Source: Advenella mimigardefordensis DPN7 (GTDB lineage: Bacteria; Pseudomonadota; Gammaproteobacteria; Burkholderiales; Burkholderiaceae_B). Taken from it: a stretch of 64,000 bases of DNA. The translations under genes were made by a program, and so were the position numbers. The stretch is from positions 1 to 64,000 of the forward strand of contig NZ_CP003915.1 of the NCBI RefSeq assembly GCF_000521505.1, given 5' to 3'. Numbering within the stretch: the first letter of the stretch is position 1; each line of letters starts with the position of its first letter. The notes beneath the pieces were generated by a model. That model was not told the origin of the DNA. It worked only from the letters and a program-made list of their open reading frames with translations, and ran no database searches. Of this stretch, positions 27,298 to 36,221 are shown piece after piece.

Positions 27298-28230
27298 TTA
27301 CTTCTCACCAGATCCGGGCAGACACCATAAGGGATCCGACGCCATCAGGTTGCTGACCCAGTCTGCAATGGTGCGCACGCGAGCGGAAAGATGCCGGTTG
27401 TAGGGATAGACAATCGACATCGGCATGCTGGCCATGCTCCAGTCGGAAAAAATCTCCACAAGCTCGCCAGTATGAAACTGACGATTGACTTCAGCCCGGG
27501 GCAGAAATGCCACACCCAGGCCGACTGCTGCGGCTGCGGCTGTTGCCGTGCCGTTGTTAAAGTACATGGCAGGTGGGTGGTCCAGCGTAAAACGCTCGTC
27601 CCCGCGAGTCAGTGTCGGCACAAACCGCCTGCCGGTTCCGGGAAACTTGAAACCCAAATGCCTGTGTTGCAATAAATCGGATGGGTGATTAACAGGCGCA
27701 GACGATGTCAAATAGGCTGGTGAGGCGCAGAAACAAAATCGCATCTGTCCTATCTTGCGGGAGACAACGTCCTGGTCTGAGACGATGCCACCCCTGATCG
27801 CGCAGTCGACGCCTTCTTGCGCTAAATCCACCACACGTTCACCACAGCCAATATCAAGATGCATATCGGGAAAGCGGGCGGTAAACTTGGGCAGTGCCGG
27901 AATAATGAGATGAATGCCAACTGGTGAAGGCATTTCAATCGATACGCGGCCACGAACAACGCGATGATTCATTGCTACGGAGGCTTCCAGCTCATCAACA
28001 TCATCAATCACCGCGCGGGCACGCGTGTAATACGCCGTACCTTCTGTGGTTGGCGAAACCTTGCGGGTGCTGCGATACAGCAGCTTGATCCCTAACAGCT
28101 TTTCCAGCGACTGTACCTGGCCCGAGACGGTTGTTGTCGCCAGACCCAGAGACTCGGCCGCTCCTTTAAAGCTGCCGACTTCGACAATTTTGCAGAATGC
28201 ACGCATTGCTTCTAATCGATCAAGCGCCAT
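27298..28230 (-). CDS. LysR-family transcriptional regulator
   Basis: The 310-residue protein has a standard N-terminal HTH (MRAFCKIVEVGSFKGAAESL, then LLYRSTRKVSPTTEGTAYY) and a substrate-binding-like C-terminal domain (AVGLGVAFLPRAEVNRQF). It is divergent from the AhpD-like gene, 111 bp apart, and probably controls the AhpD-like/cupin pair. The inducer is unknown. Confidence 0.9.
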   Translation of the reverse strand: MALDRLEAMRAFCKIVEVGSFKGAAESLGLATTTVSGQVQSLEKLLGIKLLYRSTRKVSPTTEGTAYYTRARAVIDDVDELEASVAMNHRVVRGRVSIEMPSPVGIHLIIPALPKFTARFPDMHLDIGCGERVVDLAQEGVDCAIRGGIVSDQDVVSRKIGQMRFCFCASPAYLTSSAPVNHPSDLLQHRHLGFKFPGTGRRFVPTLTRGDERFTLDHPPAMYFNNGTATAAAAAVGLGVAFLPRAEVNRQFHTGELVEIFSDWSMASMPMSIVYPYNRHLSARVRTIADWVSNLMASDPLWCLPGSGEK

Positions 28231-28341
28231 GATTGTCCTGTTTCTCGTACAAACAAAACGATTTTACATGGTTTATCCGAAAGTACATATGTAATACAGT
28301 AGAGCGGTCACATCATTTATAGAAAAAGCAAGGAATTATGT

Positions 28342-28779
28342 ATGTCCAATCGAATCAACTATTACGCAGCCGCTCCACAAGCCATGAAAGCCATGATGGG
28401 GCTGGAGAAAGCGATTTCGCAATCGGTCTTACCCGCAACACTACGTGAACTGGTTCGAATTCGCGCATCGCAGATAAACGGATGTGCCTACTGCATTGAT
28501 ATGCATACCAGCGATGCGCTGAAGGCAGGTGAGCCCCCTCGGCGGCTGATGGCCATCAGCGCCTGGCGGGAAACGCCGTTCTTCGACGCGCGTGAACGCG
28601 CGGCTCTTTTGTGGACCGAAACCCTGACGCGTGTTGCCGACAACGGTGCCCCCAACGATGTTTATCAAGAGGTGGCTGCGCAATTTTCTGAACAAGAGCT
28701 CTCGGAGCTGACTTTTGTTATTGCAACGATCAATGCATGGAATCGCTTCGGCGTTGGTTTTGCAATGCAGCCTAAATAA
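28342..28779 (+). CDS. AhpD-like / carboxymuconolactone decarboxylase-family protein
   Basis: The 145-residue all-helical protein carries the redox-active motif INGCAYCIDMHT (CxxC followed by His), typical of AhpD-type peroxidase-like members of the CMD family. Members reduce peroxides or act in thiol redox chemistry, and some are simply annotated as CMD. The gene is followed by a cupin gene after 25 bp on the same strand and is divergent from a LysR gene. Such trios usually respond to oxidative or electrophilic stress. Confidence 0.9.
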   Translation: MSNRINYYAAAPQAMKAMMGLEKAISQSVLPATLRELVRIRASQINGCAYCIDMHTSDALKAGEPPRRLMAISAWRETPFFDARERAALLWTETLTRVADNGAPNDVYQEVAAQFSEQELSELTFVIATINAWNRFGVGFAMQPK

Positions 28780-28804
28780 ATAACCAAATCGGAGTAACCA
28801 AGAG

Positions 28805-29221
28805 ATGACTATTCCTCGTACAATTGCCACGCTTGGCCTATTTGCAATCCTGTCCTGCACGGCTCCCGCCTTTGCGCATGGGGGCGATGAAACGGTGACG
28901 CCCAATTTTGAACAAACGATCCCTAACCTGCCAGGCAAGTCTTTAATCGCCGTTGAAGTTGATTATCCACCGGGCGGCGCATCGGTGCCGCATGTTCACG
29001 CCAAGTCCGGTTTTATTTATGCTTACGTTGTATCGGGTTCGATCGAATCAAAGGTGAACGAGGGTAAGACCAAGGTCTACAAGGCGGGAGAAAGCTGGTC
29101 TGAACCGCCGGGGGCACGACATTCGATCAGTCGTAATACCAGCGAAACGGAACCGGCAAAATTGCTGGCTGTCTTTGTTGTTGATACCGACGACAAAGCA
29201 CTGACAACGCCGATAAAGTAA
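28805..29221 (+). CDS. Exported cupin-domain protein
   Basis: The 138-residue product has a signal peptide (ending APAFAHG). The single small cupin barrel has motif 1, PHVHAKSGFIYAYVVSGSIE, and motif 2, GESWSEPPGARHSISRN. The His residues that bind metal are present in part. Function is not assignable; small exported cupins often accompany quinone- or peroxide-response genes. It probably shares an operon with the AhpD-like gene. Confidence 0.85.
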   Translation: MTIPRTIATLGLFAILSCTAPAFAHGGDETVTPNFEQTIPNLPGKSLIAVEVDYPPGGASVPHVHAKSGFIYAYVVSGSIESKVNEGKTKVYKAGESWSEPPGARHSISRNTSETEPAKLLAVFVVDTDDKALTTPIK

Positions 29222-29254
29222 GCCACGAAACGCTAATGAGCGGCTTGGGTCCAG

Positions 29255-29393
29255 GAGCGCGTACTCCCTAACCAGTTTCGGCTACTCGCTGGCCCGCGCA
29301 TTAGCGCCACTCTGCCAATGGGGAGAGCAGCGTACGGAACAGATTGCAAATATCGTGCACAACCGGGAGCGGCCGCAGAGCGACTACTCGTAA
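29255..29393 (+). pseudogene. Second, truncated copy of the HxlR gene tail
   Basis: The sequence is a diverged copy of 26900-27021. The frame reads YSLTSFGYSLARALAPLCQW, then GEQRTEQIANIVHNRE, and ends at TAA 29391-29393. About 37 C-terminal codons survive without the DNA-binding part. It follows the cupin gene on the same strand. The rest of the 29222-29473 gap is featureless. Confidence 0.85.
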
Positions 29394-29473
29394 GCGGGGG
29401 TATTGCTGGCATCACTGAAAAGAAACAGGACGGATGCAACGGGTATGATTTTGGGTATCGACACGAAGCATAA

Positions 29474-30679
29474 TCAACGCCTTTTCATGTTTATATCATC
29501 GGCCAGTATGCTGATTCCGTTTTCAATATCTTCTTTAGTGTTGAAATAATGTATCGATATTCGGGTGATAAACTTCGCTCCTCTATCGGATAAAACCAAA
29601 CGATTACTTTCACCGAACACGGATCCCAATTCCAGCCCCTTTTTTCGCAACCGGTCGATATCGTCCATGCCCGATATTTCCGGGCAACTGAATGTCCATA
29701 TGCCACTTGTATTGTCGTGCTTCTCGAACAGGGCCGGCAGCCGATGACGCCTGAAAGACTCTTTTAGGTGAAGCCCCAGCACGTCAATTGCACTCTTTAT
29801 CTTGTCAGCTTCCAGGTCAGCAAGCAGCTCCACAGACTGCTTCAAACCTGCACGCACAGCAGGATTGAACTCATAAGACTCGAACTTTCTGGCATCTTGC
29901 GACGTATCAAACTGCAAATCAGAGCCCCAGTGCAGCCCACCTTGGGCGCTGACCCGAAAGGGATTGGACATCTGCGATAGCGCTCGATCCGACACATACA
30001 GGACGGCAATACCCTTGGGGCCTCTTAGCCATTTTCTTGCTGGAAAAACCAGTACATCAGCTCCCAGAGATAAGGGATGCACCGGGATCTGCCCGGCAGC
30101 CTGCGCAGCATCAACAAATACCAATGTCCGGGGATTCAGCTTGTCTTTCAATTCAGCAATGGGATTGATCACGCCACAGGAGCTGGGGATCAGGGGAACC
30201 GCCACGACATCGGCACCATTGGCAGTAGTAGCGAGTTCGACCGGGTCAAAGCTTCCCGCTGCATTATTGTCCGCAAGCCTCAGGCTTACCAATCCGCGTT
30301 GCTGCAAAGACATGGCGGAAAGAATATTCATGCCCCATTCATTTCTGACGGCCACCACCGACACAGATCGACGATCAGTTGTTAACGCTTCAAGCGCAAA
30401 TGCCCACGCCGATGTCGTGGTGTCAGCGAATGCAATATTATGAGGTTGCCCGCCCAACAGGTGAGCTAGACTTTGGCGCAGGGTCTCCATTTCGGGCGTC
30501 ATTATCCGGATTGCCCGGTTAACGCCCTGGGCAAGTTCCAGATCCAGTGCCGCATGCATGGACGCAATGACTTCGCCTGCTGCCAAGCTGGCGCTGGCGT
30601 GATTCAGGTATATTAAATTCTGCACCGACGGCGTATTATGGCGCAACGATTCAAGCCGCTTCCCGCTCAAGCCTGTCAT
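29474..30679 (-). CDS. PLP-dependent class V aminotransferase / desulfurase-like protein
   Basis: The 401-residue fold-type I PLP enzyme shows the class V layout. The N-terminal part has YLNHASASLAAGEVIASMHA. PLP-binding Asp lies in LVFVDAAQAAGQIPV. The Schiff-base Lys is in VFPARKWLRGPKGIAVLYV, and the C-terminal domain has ITRISIHYFNTKEDIENGI. Relatives include isopenicillin-N-epimerase-like and cysteine-desulfurase-like enzymes. No catalytic Cys loop was evident, so a sulfurtransferase role is not supported. I chose ATG 30679, with GGAGAG upstream; a TTG at 30700 is also open. Confidence 0.85.
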   Translation of the reverse strand: MTGLSGKRLESLRHNTPSVQNLIYLNHASASLAAGEVIASMHAALDLELAQGVNRAIRIMTPEMETLRQSLAHLLGGQPHNIAFADTTTSAWAFALEALTTDRRSVSVVAVRNEWGMNILSAMSLQQRGLVSLRLADNNAAGSFDPVELATTANGADVVAVPLIPSSCGVINPIAELKDKLNPRTLVFVDAAQAAGQIPVHPLSLGADVLVFPARKWLRGPKGIAVLYVSDRALSQMSNPFRVSAQGGLHWGSDLQFDTSQDARKFESYEFNPAVRAGLKQSVELLADLEADKIKSAIDVLGLHLKESFRRHRLPALFEKHDNTSGIWTFSCPEISGMDDIDRLRKKGLELGSVFGESNRLVLSDRGAKFITRISIHYFNTKEDIENGISILADDINMKRR

Positions 30680-30913
30680 GACTGGCTTCTCTCCACGCAA
30701 TCCATAGTGACCTTCTCTAAAGTCGCAATAGCGATGTTATAAATAATGTGCTCCCATGACCGTCGAACTGCACGGCTGAAAGGGAATTGTATTACTTACG
30801 CCTGATGCCAGGGTGAGTACGATAGAAAGGTTTGCCTATTTTTTTCTTCAATATAATGTGCTTATATGTCACTGCCATTGTTTTACCATTAGTGGTTTTC
30901 TGTTGGAGAAATA

Positions 30914-31417
30914 ATGAATAAAGTCTATATTCAACGTGTGGCCTATGGGGATTCTCAGGAGTTAATTGAATTCAATTTAGAAAATAAAAACTACCATCGC
31001 CCCTGGGTTTCACCCTTTACAGATCAGGCAGGATTTCAAAGCTGGTTTTCGCGTTGCCTTACGGCTGCCGTTGTTAGCCTTGTAGTAAGAGAAGAGACAT
31101 CACGAAAAGTAGCTGGGATTATAAATATCAACGAAATAGTAGCGGGGGCGTTACAAAGTGGCTTTCTAGGATTCTATGGGTCGTCAAAAATGGCAGGTCA
31201 GGGTTTGATGACTGAAGGTTTGAAACTGGCAATTAAATATGCCTTTGAGCAATTAGGTCTACATCGCTTAGAGGCCAATATTCAACCTGATAATAAGGCG
31301 TCCATTGGATTGGTGCGCAGGGCCGGTTTTCAGAAGGAAGGGTTTTCTCCCAAATACCTGTTTATAGATGGCGCCTGGAGAGACCATGAGCGGTGGGCGA
31401 TCATTGCGGAGAAGTAA
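30914..31417 (+). CDS. GNAT acetyltransferase, RimJ/RimL-like
   Basis: The 167-residue acetyl-CoA-dependent N-acetyltransferase resembles RimJ. It has HRPWVSPFTDQAGFQSW near the N-terminus, the acetyl-CoA loop equivalent around MAGQGLMTEGLKLAI, and HRLEANIQPDNKASIGLVRR followed by AGFQKEGFS at the end. GGAGA lies 7 nt before the ATG. It is a single gene, more AT-rich than its neighbours. Substrate unknown: ribosomal-protein N-terminus, amino acid or drug. Confidence 0.88.
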   Translation: MNKVYIQRVAYGDSQELIEFNLENKNYHRPWVSPFTDQAGFQSWFSRCLTAAVVSLVVREETSRKVAGIININEIVAGALQSGFLGFYGSSKMAGQGLMTEGLKLAIKYAFEQLGLHRLEANIQPDNKASIGLVRRAGFQKEGFSPKYLFIDGAWRDHERWAIIAEK

Positions 31418-31711
31418 TTTACGTCGCTCTGCGGTCGCTCGACGATTCTGGCCCGATTAGGCAGGGGCGCCACTGGATATACGTAACGATCGACAACCGT
31501 GCCCTTCACTCGCTAAGGCATAAACAAATGCATTAAATATTGTTTGATCTGAAGAAACACGATGTTTTAATGAACGTCACGTTCGCTTCTTTATTTAATC
31601 AGTCGAGAACATTACGCCGCCCGTTTTTCAAACACACTTGTGATAATTGAAGACGGGCATTGCCTATCGCGCATACAGGTTCTCGCCACGAAAACACAAC
31701 ATCATTCATAA
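31418..31711. other. Gap upstream of the sulfur ABC operon
   Basis: No gene found. This region should contain the promoter for the operon starting at 31712, but I could not assign sigma-70 or sigma-54 elements or a CysB-type site with confidence. Confidence 0.4.
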
Positions 31712-32719
31712 ATGTACAGATACATACTGCGCCTTGCTGTGCTCCTTGCCGCCCTGACTACCCCCCTCTCGTACGCCGACACGGCGATACCGGCGAATAC
31801 GAAATTGGTCATTGCCGATCAGAACGAAGCGCTCCAAACGTTACTCAAGGCATCGGGAGAACAGGCCAGATTGTCATCCGAAGTCAGCTATGCGAATTTT
31901 CTCGGGGGCCCGGCGATCCTGGAAGCCTTTCGGGCTGGTGCACTCGATCTGGCTGTTGTGGGCAACACGCCGCCGATACAGGCGCATGCAGCCGGTGAAA
32001 AACTGCCGATCATCGCGGTACGGACAAATTCGGGACCGGACTATCAGTTGGCGGTACGGCCCGGACTGGTGCTCAATAGTCTGAAGGAGCTCAAAGGTCG
32101 CAAGATCGCTTATGCAGAGGGCACCGGACGTCAGCCATTTATGTTGTCAGCTCTTAAGCTTGCAGGATTGACCAAAAAAGACGTAACGCTGGTTCCGCTG
32201 CGTGCGGGCGATTTCCCAGCGGCCATCCGAGCAGGGCAAGTCGATGTGGCAGCACTCAACGAGCCACATTTCAGCCGCTACCTGCGCGATTTTTCGGCTG
32301 AAAAGGCCAGCGCTCTGCCCGAGTCAGCCCATGCAGGTCTGCCCACTAACACATCCTATCTGTATGCCAGCGAGACAGCGCTCAAGGATCCGGCTCGTTA
32401 TGCGGCGATCCGACAGTTCGTCGCAAGCTGGATAAAGGCGAATGACTGGTCCGTCAAGCATCCGGAGCAATGGGTGCAGGCCTATTACGTGAAAAATCAG
32501 AACCTGACGCAGGCTGATGGGCTGGCAATCATCAAGGCCGAGGGCACGACGAACTATCCGCTGCTGTCTGAGTCCATCGGTCCACAGCAGCAACTGATCG
32601 ATCTGATCTATGACGCTGGCGATCTGCCCGACAAACTTGATGCCCGCGAAGAATTCGATTTACGTTTCGATGACATCATTCGCGATGCAGTGTCCGGTCT
32701 CGACGCAGAAAAAAATTGA
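31712..32719 (+). CDS. ABC transporter substrate-binding protein, SsuA/aliphatic-sulfonate type
   Basis: This periplasmic receptor has 335 residues. A signal peptide (MYRYILRLAVLLAALTTPLSYA) precedes the SsuA/TauA-like fold: NFLGGPAILEAFRAGALDLA, VGNTPPIQAHAAG, LKELKGRKIAYAEGTG. The next three genes encode permease, ATPase and a flavin monooxygenase, so the ligand is probably an organosulfur compound. SsuA-like proteins also bind other small anions, so the ligand is inferred. Confidence 0.9.
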   Translation: MYRYILRLAVLLAALTTPLSYADTAIPANTKLVIADQNEALQTLLKASGEQARLSSEVSYANFLGGPAILEAFRAGALDLAVVGNTPPIQAHAAGEKLPIIAVRTNSGPDYQLAVRPGLVLNSLKELKGRKIAYAEGTGRQPFMLSALKLAGLTKKDVTLVPLRAGDFPAAIRAGQVDVAALNEPHFSRYLRDFSAEKASALPESAHAGLPTNTSYLYASETALKDPARYAAIRQFVASWIKANDWSVKHPEQWVQAYYVKNQNLTQADGLAIIKAEGTTNYPLLSESIGPQQQLIDLIYDAGDLPDKLDAREEFDLRFDDIIRDAVSGLDAEKN

Positions 32720-32729
32720 GGTTATCGAC

Positions 32730-33605
32730 ATGAGCACACCATTCGCACACACTGCTGACAAGCAAAGCCCTGTTGCCCGTTGGGTTGATTCAGAAAGCCG
32801 CAGTAACGACAGGGCCTCTGTCAGCGTAACGCGATCCCTGCTACCACGCAAACTGGGCACCTGGGGGCTACTTAGTGGCCCCCTCGTCCTGTTGCTGGTG
32901 TGGGAACTTGCTTCGCAATCGGGACTATTGAGTCCGCGACAGCTGGCTGCGCCCAGCGCTGCAATAGTTACCGGACTGCGCCTGCTGGCCGATGGGTCAC
33001 TGGCCGATCATTTCTGGGCGTCCGCCCAGCGGGCGTATATCGGGCTCTTCTCCGGAGTATTGATCGGACTGGCGCTGGCACTCATATCCGGACTCAGTCG
33101 CGTAGGAGAAGCCAGCTTCGACGGGGTGGTGCAGATCAAGCGCGCGGTGCCAACCCTGGCCCTGATTCCGCTTGCAATAATGTGGCTGGGCATTGGCGAG
33201 GCAATGAAAATCACGCTGATTGCAACCAGTGTGATGGTACCCATCTACATCAACACTCATGCGGCGCTCAAGGGTATTGATATTCGCTACGTAGAGCTCG
33301 CTCAGACCTGCGCACTGAGCCGATGGGAATTCATTAGCCGCGTGGCGCTACCAGGCGCACTACCCGGCTTTTTCACCGGCTTGCGACTGGCCGTGACAAC
33401 CTGCTGGACAGCGCTGGTCGTGCTGGAGCAAATCAACACGACCGAGGGTATCGGCTATGTTATGAACCGGGCGCGAGACTATGGTCAGACTGACGTTATC
33501 GTCGTTGGATTACTGATCTATGCTCTCTTGGGGCTGGGGTCGGACACGCTGGTCCGCCTGTGGGAACGCAAGGCCCTGAGCTATCGCAGGGCAATCGGAT
33601 CATGA
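32730..33605 (+). CDS. ABC transporter permease, SsuC type
   Basis: The 291-residue inner-membrane permease has about six TM helices and the ABC coupling region (YVELAQTCALSRWEFISRVA, then LPGALPGFFTGLRLA). The start at ATG 32730 lies 10 bp after the receptor gene. A longer frame reaches back into that gene and was rejected. Its stop codon overlaps the ATPase start (ATGA), so translation is coupled. Confidence 0.93.
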   Translation: MSTPFAHTADKQSPVARWVDSESRSNDRASVSVTRSLLPRKLGTWGLLSGPLVLLLVWELASQSGLLSPRQLAAPSAAIVTGLRLLADGSLADHFWASAQRAYIGLFSGVLIGLALALISGLSRVGEASFDGVVQIKRAVPTLALIPLAIMWLGIGEAMKITLIATSVMVPIYINTHAALKGIDIRYVELAQTCALSRWEFISRVALPGALPGFFTGLRLAVTTCWTALVVLEQINTTEGIGYVMNRARDYGQTDVIVVGLLIYALLGLGSDTLVRLWERKALSYRRAIGS

Positions 33606-34312
33606 ATAACGCAACAGTCAAAGTCGAGAATCTGTCCCGCCGCTTTGGCACGCGTGCGGTGCTGGATCGCCTCACCTTCGAGATTCAACCCGGCGAGTTC
33701 GTTGCGTTGATCGGTAAAAGTGGCTCGGGTAAAAGCACCCTGCTCAGGGCGCTGGCCCGGTTGGATTCTGATGTGGCAGGCGATGGCCACATCGAAGTTC
33801 CTGCCAGTCTTTCCGTGTTATTTCAGGACTCACGCTTATTGCCATGGCATAACGTGTTAAGCAATGTGACGCTCGGCTTGCACGATGCCGATGCGTTGAA
33901 TCGGGCACGCCAAGCGCTGACAAGTGTTGGATTAGGTGGGCGCGAAGATGCATGGCCAAATTCGTTATCTGGCGGCGAGCAGCAGCGGGCCGCACTGGCT
34001 CGTTCGCTGGTTCGGCGGCCCAGGTTGCTGCTCGCCGACGAACCATTTGGTGCACTCGATGCATTGACTCGATTACGTATGCAATCGCTGTTGCTCAATC
34101 TGGTGCAGATTCATCGCCCGGCGGTCGTGCTGGTCACGCACGATGTTGAAGAAGCGTTGCTGTTAGCCGATCGCGTACTGCTGATGGACGATGGCCATAT
34201 TACGTTGGACCGACAGATTGCAATAACCCATCCCCGGCGCAAGAATCGTCAGGCATTCGACGACTTGCGCGACGAACTGCTGGCGGCGCTGGGCGTTACC
34301 GAACTGGCCTGA
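33602..34312 (+). CDS. ABC transporter ATPase, SsuB type
   Basis: The 236-residue ABC ATPase has Walker A GKSGSGKST, a Q-loop in LFQDSRLLPWHNV, the signature LSGGEQQR, Walker B LLLADEPFGALD and H-loop VLVTHDVEEAL. The DSRLLPWHNV form is typical of SsuB/TauB. It overlaps the permease by 4 bp and is followed after 28 bp by the monooxygenase. Confidence 0.95.
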   Translation: MNNATVKVENLSRRFGTRAVLDRLTFEIQPGEFVALIGKSGSGKSTLLRALARLDSDVAGDGHIEVPASLSVLFQDSRLLPWHNVLSNVTLGLHDADALNRARQALTSVGLGGREDAWPNSLSGGEQQRAALARSLVRRPRLLLADEPFGALDALTRLRMQSLLLNLVQIHRPAVVLVTHDVEEALLLADRVLLMDDGHITLDRQIAITHPRRKNRQAFDDLRDELLAALGVTELA

Positions 34313-34340
34313 GCGCCGTCTTCTATCTCAAAAAATCGCC

Positions 34341-35699
34341 ATGACTCAAAAAAGCATCCACCTCAATCTATTCGTACACGGTCGCGGTCACCATGAGGCG
34401 GGCTGGCGTCACCCGCGTGCCACGCGGCTTGCACTCACAGATATTCGCTACTACGAGTCGCTGGCAAAAAAAGCTGAAGATGGCAAGTTTGATTCGATAT
34501 TCTTTGCCGACGCATTGGCACTGAATGAGGGCATAGGCCATGTCGCTGGTGGTGCACTTGAACCATTAACCACGGTGGCTGCCATGGCGGCTGCCACCCG
34601 GCATATCGGTTTTATTGCCACTGCATCGACGACTTATTACGAACCATTCAATCTCGCGCGCCTGTTCGCTTCTCTCGACCATATTACGAATGGCCGGGTC
34701 GGTTGGAATATCGTCACATCCTGGGTCAGGGGGGCCAATCAGAATTTTGGCATTGATACACAGCCGCTACACGAGGATCGCTACGACCGCGCCTATGATT
34801 TCGTTGAGGCTGTACTCAAACTATGGGACAGCTGGGCTGAAGATGCTGTCGCCGACGATCCACAGCAGGCGGTTTATGCACGTACTGATCGCATTGCGGC
34901 AATCAATCACGCAGGCCGGCACGTTAAGGTTGCCGGGCCGCTGAATATTGCCCGAGGCCCACAAGGACGACCTGTGCTGGTCCAGGCCGGGTCATCGCCA
35001 ACGGGTATCCGGTTTGCCGCCAGACACGCCGAGGCGGTGTTTACCGCTCATCTGGAAAAGAGCACCGCCGCCGCGTTCTACACCGAACTCAAGGCGGCGG
35101 CCAGACAGGCCGGTCGCTCGTCCGATCAGGTTGTCGTGCTGCCAGGCATCAGTCCTGTCATCGGTTCAACGGATGAAGAGGCCTTGCGAACGTGGAACGA
35201 ACTGAACGAGCTGACCGATCCGCAGGTTGGCCTTACTCGTCTCTCAGACCGATTCGGCGGCTTTGATTTTTCCCATCTCGATCTTGACCGGGTGTTGACG
35301 CTCAATGATTTCCCTGATCCGACCACCGTTCAGGCAGCGAAGAGCAGGGCCGTGGTCATTACCGGCCTCGTGGCACGCGAGCGTCTGACCTTGCGTCAGT
35401 TGTTGCACAGGCTGGCCGGTGCGCGGGGACACTTTACCCTGGCAGGGACCCCACAACGCATCGCAGACACGATCGAAGACTGGGTCCGCAGCGGTGCTGC
35501 CGACGGCTTTAACGTGATGCCACCGGTACTTCCCGGCCATCTGGACGATTTTGTGGAGCACGTTGTACCCCTCTTGCAAAAAAAGGGACTGTTTCGCCGC
35601 GAGTACGAGTCATCCACCCTGCGCGGGCATTACGGATTAGACGCGGTACCCAGTCGTTGGACAGAAAACGAGAGGCAAGAGGTGGCGATTGCAGTCTGA
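34341..35699 (+). CDS. FMN-dependent monooxygenase, NtaA/SnaA/DszA family
   Basis: This bacterial-luciferase-like TIM-barrel enzyme of 452 residues uses reduced FMN from a separate reductase. It has FADALALNEG near the start, YYEPFNLARLFASLDHITNG, GRVGWNIVTSW and the conserved EDRYDRAYDFVEAVLKLWDS. Family members oxidise dibenzothiophene sulfone, nitrilotriacetate and sulfur compounds. Beside an Ssu-like transporter, cleavage of an imported organosulfur compound is the best guess. A paralogue of the same family is encoded at 46989-48401. No flavin reductase gene is adjacent. Confidence 0.9.
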   Translation: MTQKSIHLNLFVHGRGHHEAGWRHPRATRLALTDIRYYESLAKKAEDGKFDSIFFADALALNEGIGHVAGGALEPLTTVAAMAAATRHIGFIATASTTYYEPFNLARLFASLDHITNGRVGWNIVTSWVRGANQNFGIDTQPLHEDRYDRAYDFVEAVLKLWDSWAEDAVADDPQQAVYARTDRIAAINHAGRHVKVAGPLNIARGPQGRPVLVQAGSSPTGIRFAARHAEAVFTAHLEKSTAAAFYTELKAAARQAGRSSDQVVVLPGISPVIGSTDEEALRTWNELNELTDPQVGLTRLSDRFGGFDFSHLDLDRVLTLNDFPDPTTVQAAKSRAVVITGLVARERLTLRQLLHRLAGARGHFTLAGTPQRIADTIEDWVRSGAADGFNVMPPVLPGHLDDFVEHVVPLLQKKGLFRREYESSTLRGHYGLDAVPSRWTENERQEVAIAV

Positions 35700-36080
35700 C
35701 GCTTTCAGCTGATTTATCAGAACGTCAAATCGAAAGACTTCTACGAAGAGAACGGCACGGATATCGAGTTCAGAAACCATACCCGATAGCAGACAACACT
35801 TTGCATCAGGTTCGCCCGCGCAACATATCTACCGGTACGGACTCTGTGATAACGCCCAATATTGAAGCAGAACGGGCTGCACAATAACCGAGGTGACGGT
35901 GTTCGTATGAATGGTGTGCTTGCCGAGACAAATAGCGGACATAATATCAGGCAGGCAAAAGTGGACGTGGAAGGCGAAATTAACAAGAGCCTGTCTGTCA
36001 AAGCAGAGGCCTTCCATAATCAGGGTAGCTCGAAGTATCGGGAAACAGGAGATAGTCAGGCTATCCGGTACCGATATTAA
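35700..36080 (+). pseudogene. Decayed autotransporter beta-barrel
   Basis: Two frames remain. The first, directly after the monooxygenase stop, reads FQLIYQNVKSKDFYEENGTD and stops at 35787-35789. That is the PQ(F/A)QLIYQRV strand common in large autotransporter barrels. The second (about 35862-36080) contains RGDGVRMNGVLAETN, AKVDVEGEINKSLSVKAEAF and ends in AIRYRY, fitting the last barrel strands and terminal aromatic. The passenger and most of the barrel are gone. Nothing else was seen between 36081 and 36181. Confidence 0.65.
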
Positions 36081-36181
36081 TATCGGTAATTTGCGCGTAT
36101 TTCATGTGGCAAATCGTGTCTCGTACTGCGATACACGATTGCGCTTCCCGAAACAAATCCATATTATCCCAAGCTAAGAAA

Positions 36182-36202
36182 GACAGGGCGTATCGCCCTG
36201 TC
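36182..36202. promoter_or_regulatory. Perfect 9-bp hairpin in the leader of a Bug gene
   Basis: GACAGGGCG-tat-CGCCCTGTC lies 20 bp before the Bug receptor's start. On the minus strand a T-rich stretch (TTTCTT) follows, and on the plus strand AAAAAATT. It could be a terminator for DNA on either side or a leader hairpin/operator for the Bug gene. Confidence 0.55.
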
Positions 36203-36221
36203 AAAAAATTACGAGGGAGAT

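Noticed and set aside
27147..27356. Short plus-strand frame between the HxlR and LysR genes
   Set aside because: No ribosome-binding site, no motif, and it overlaps the end of a real LysR gene on the other strand.
33560..33601. Longer start for the SsuB-type ATPase
   Set aside because: The upstream codons overlap the permease and lack homology; ATG 33602 gives the usual ATGA coupling and family N-terminus.
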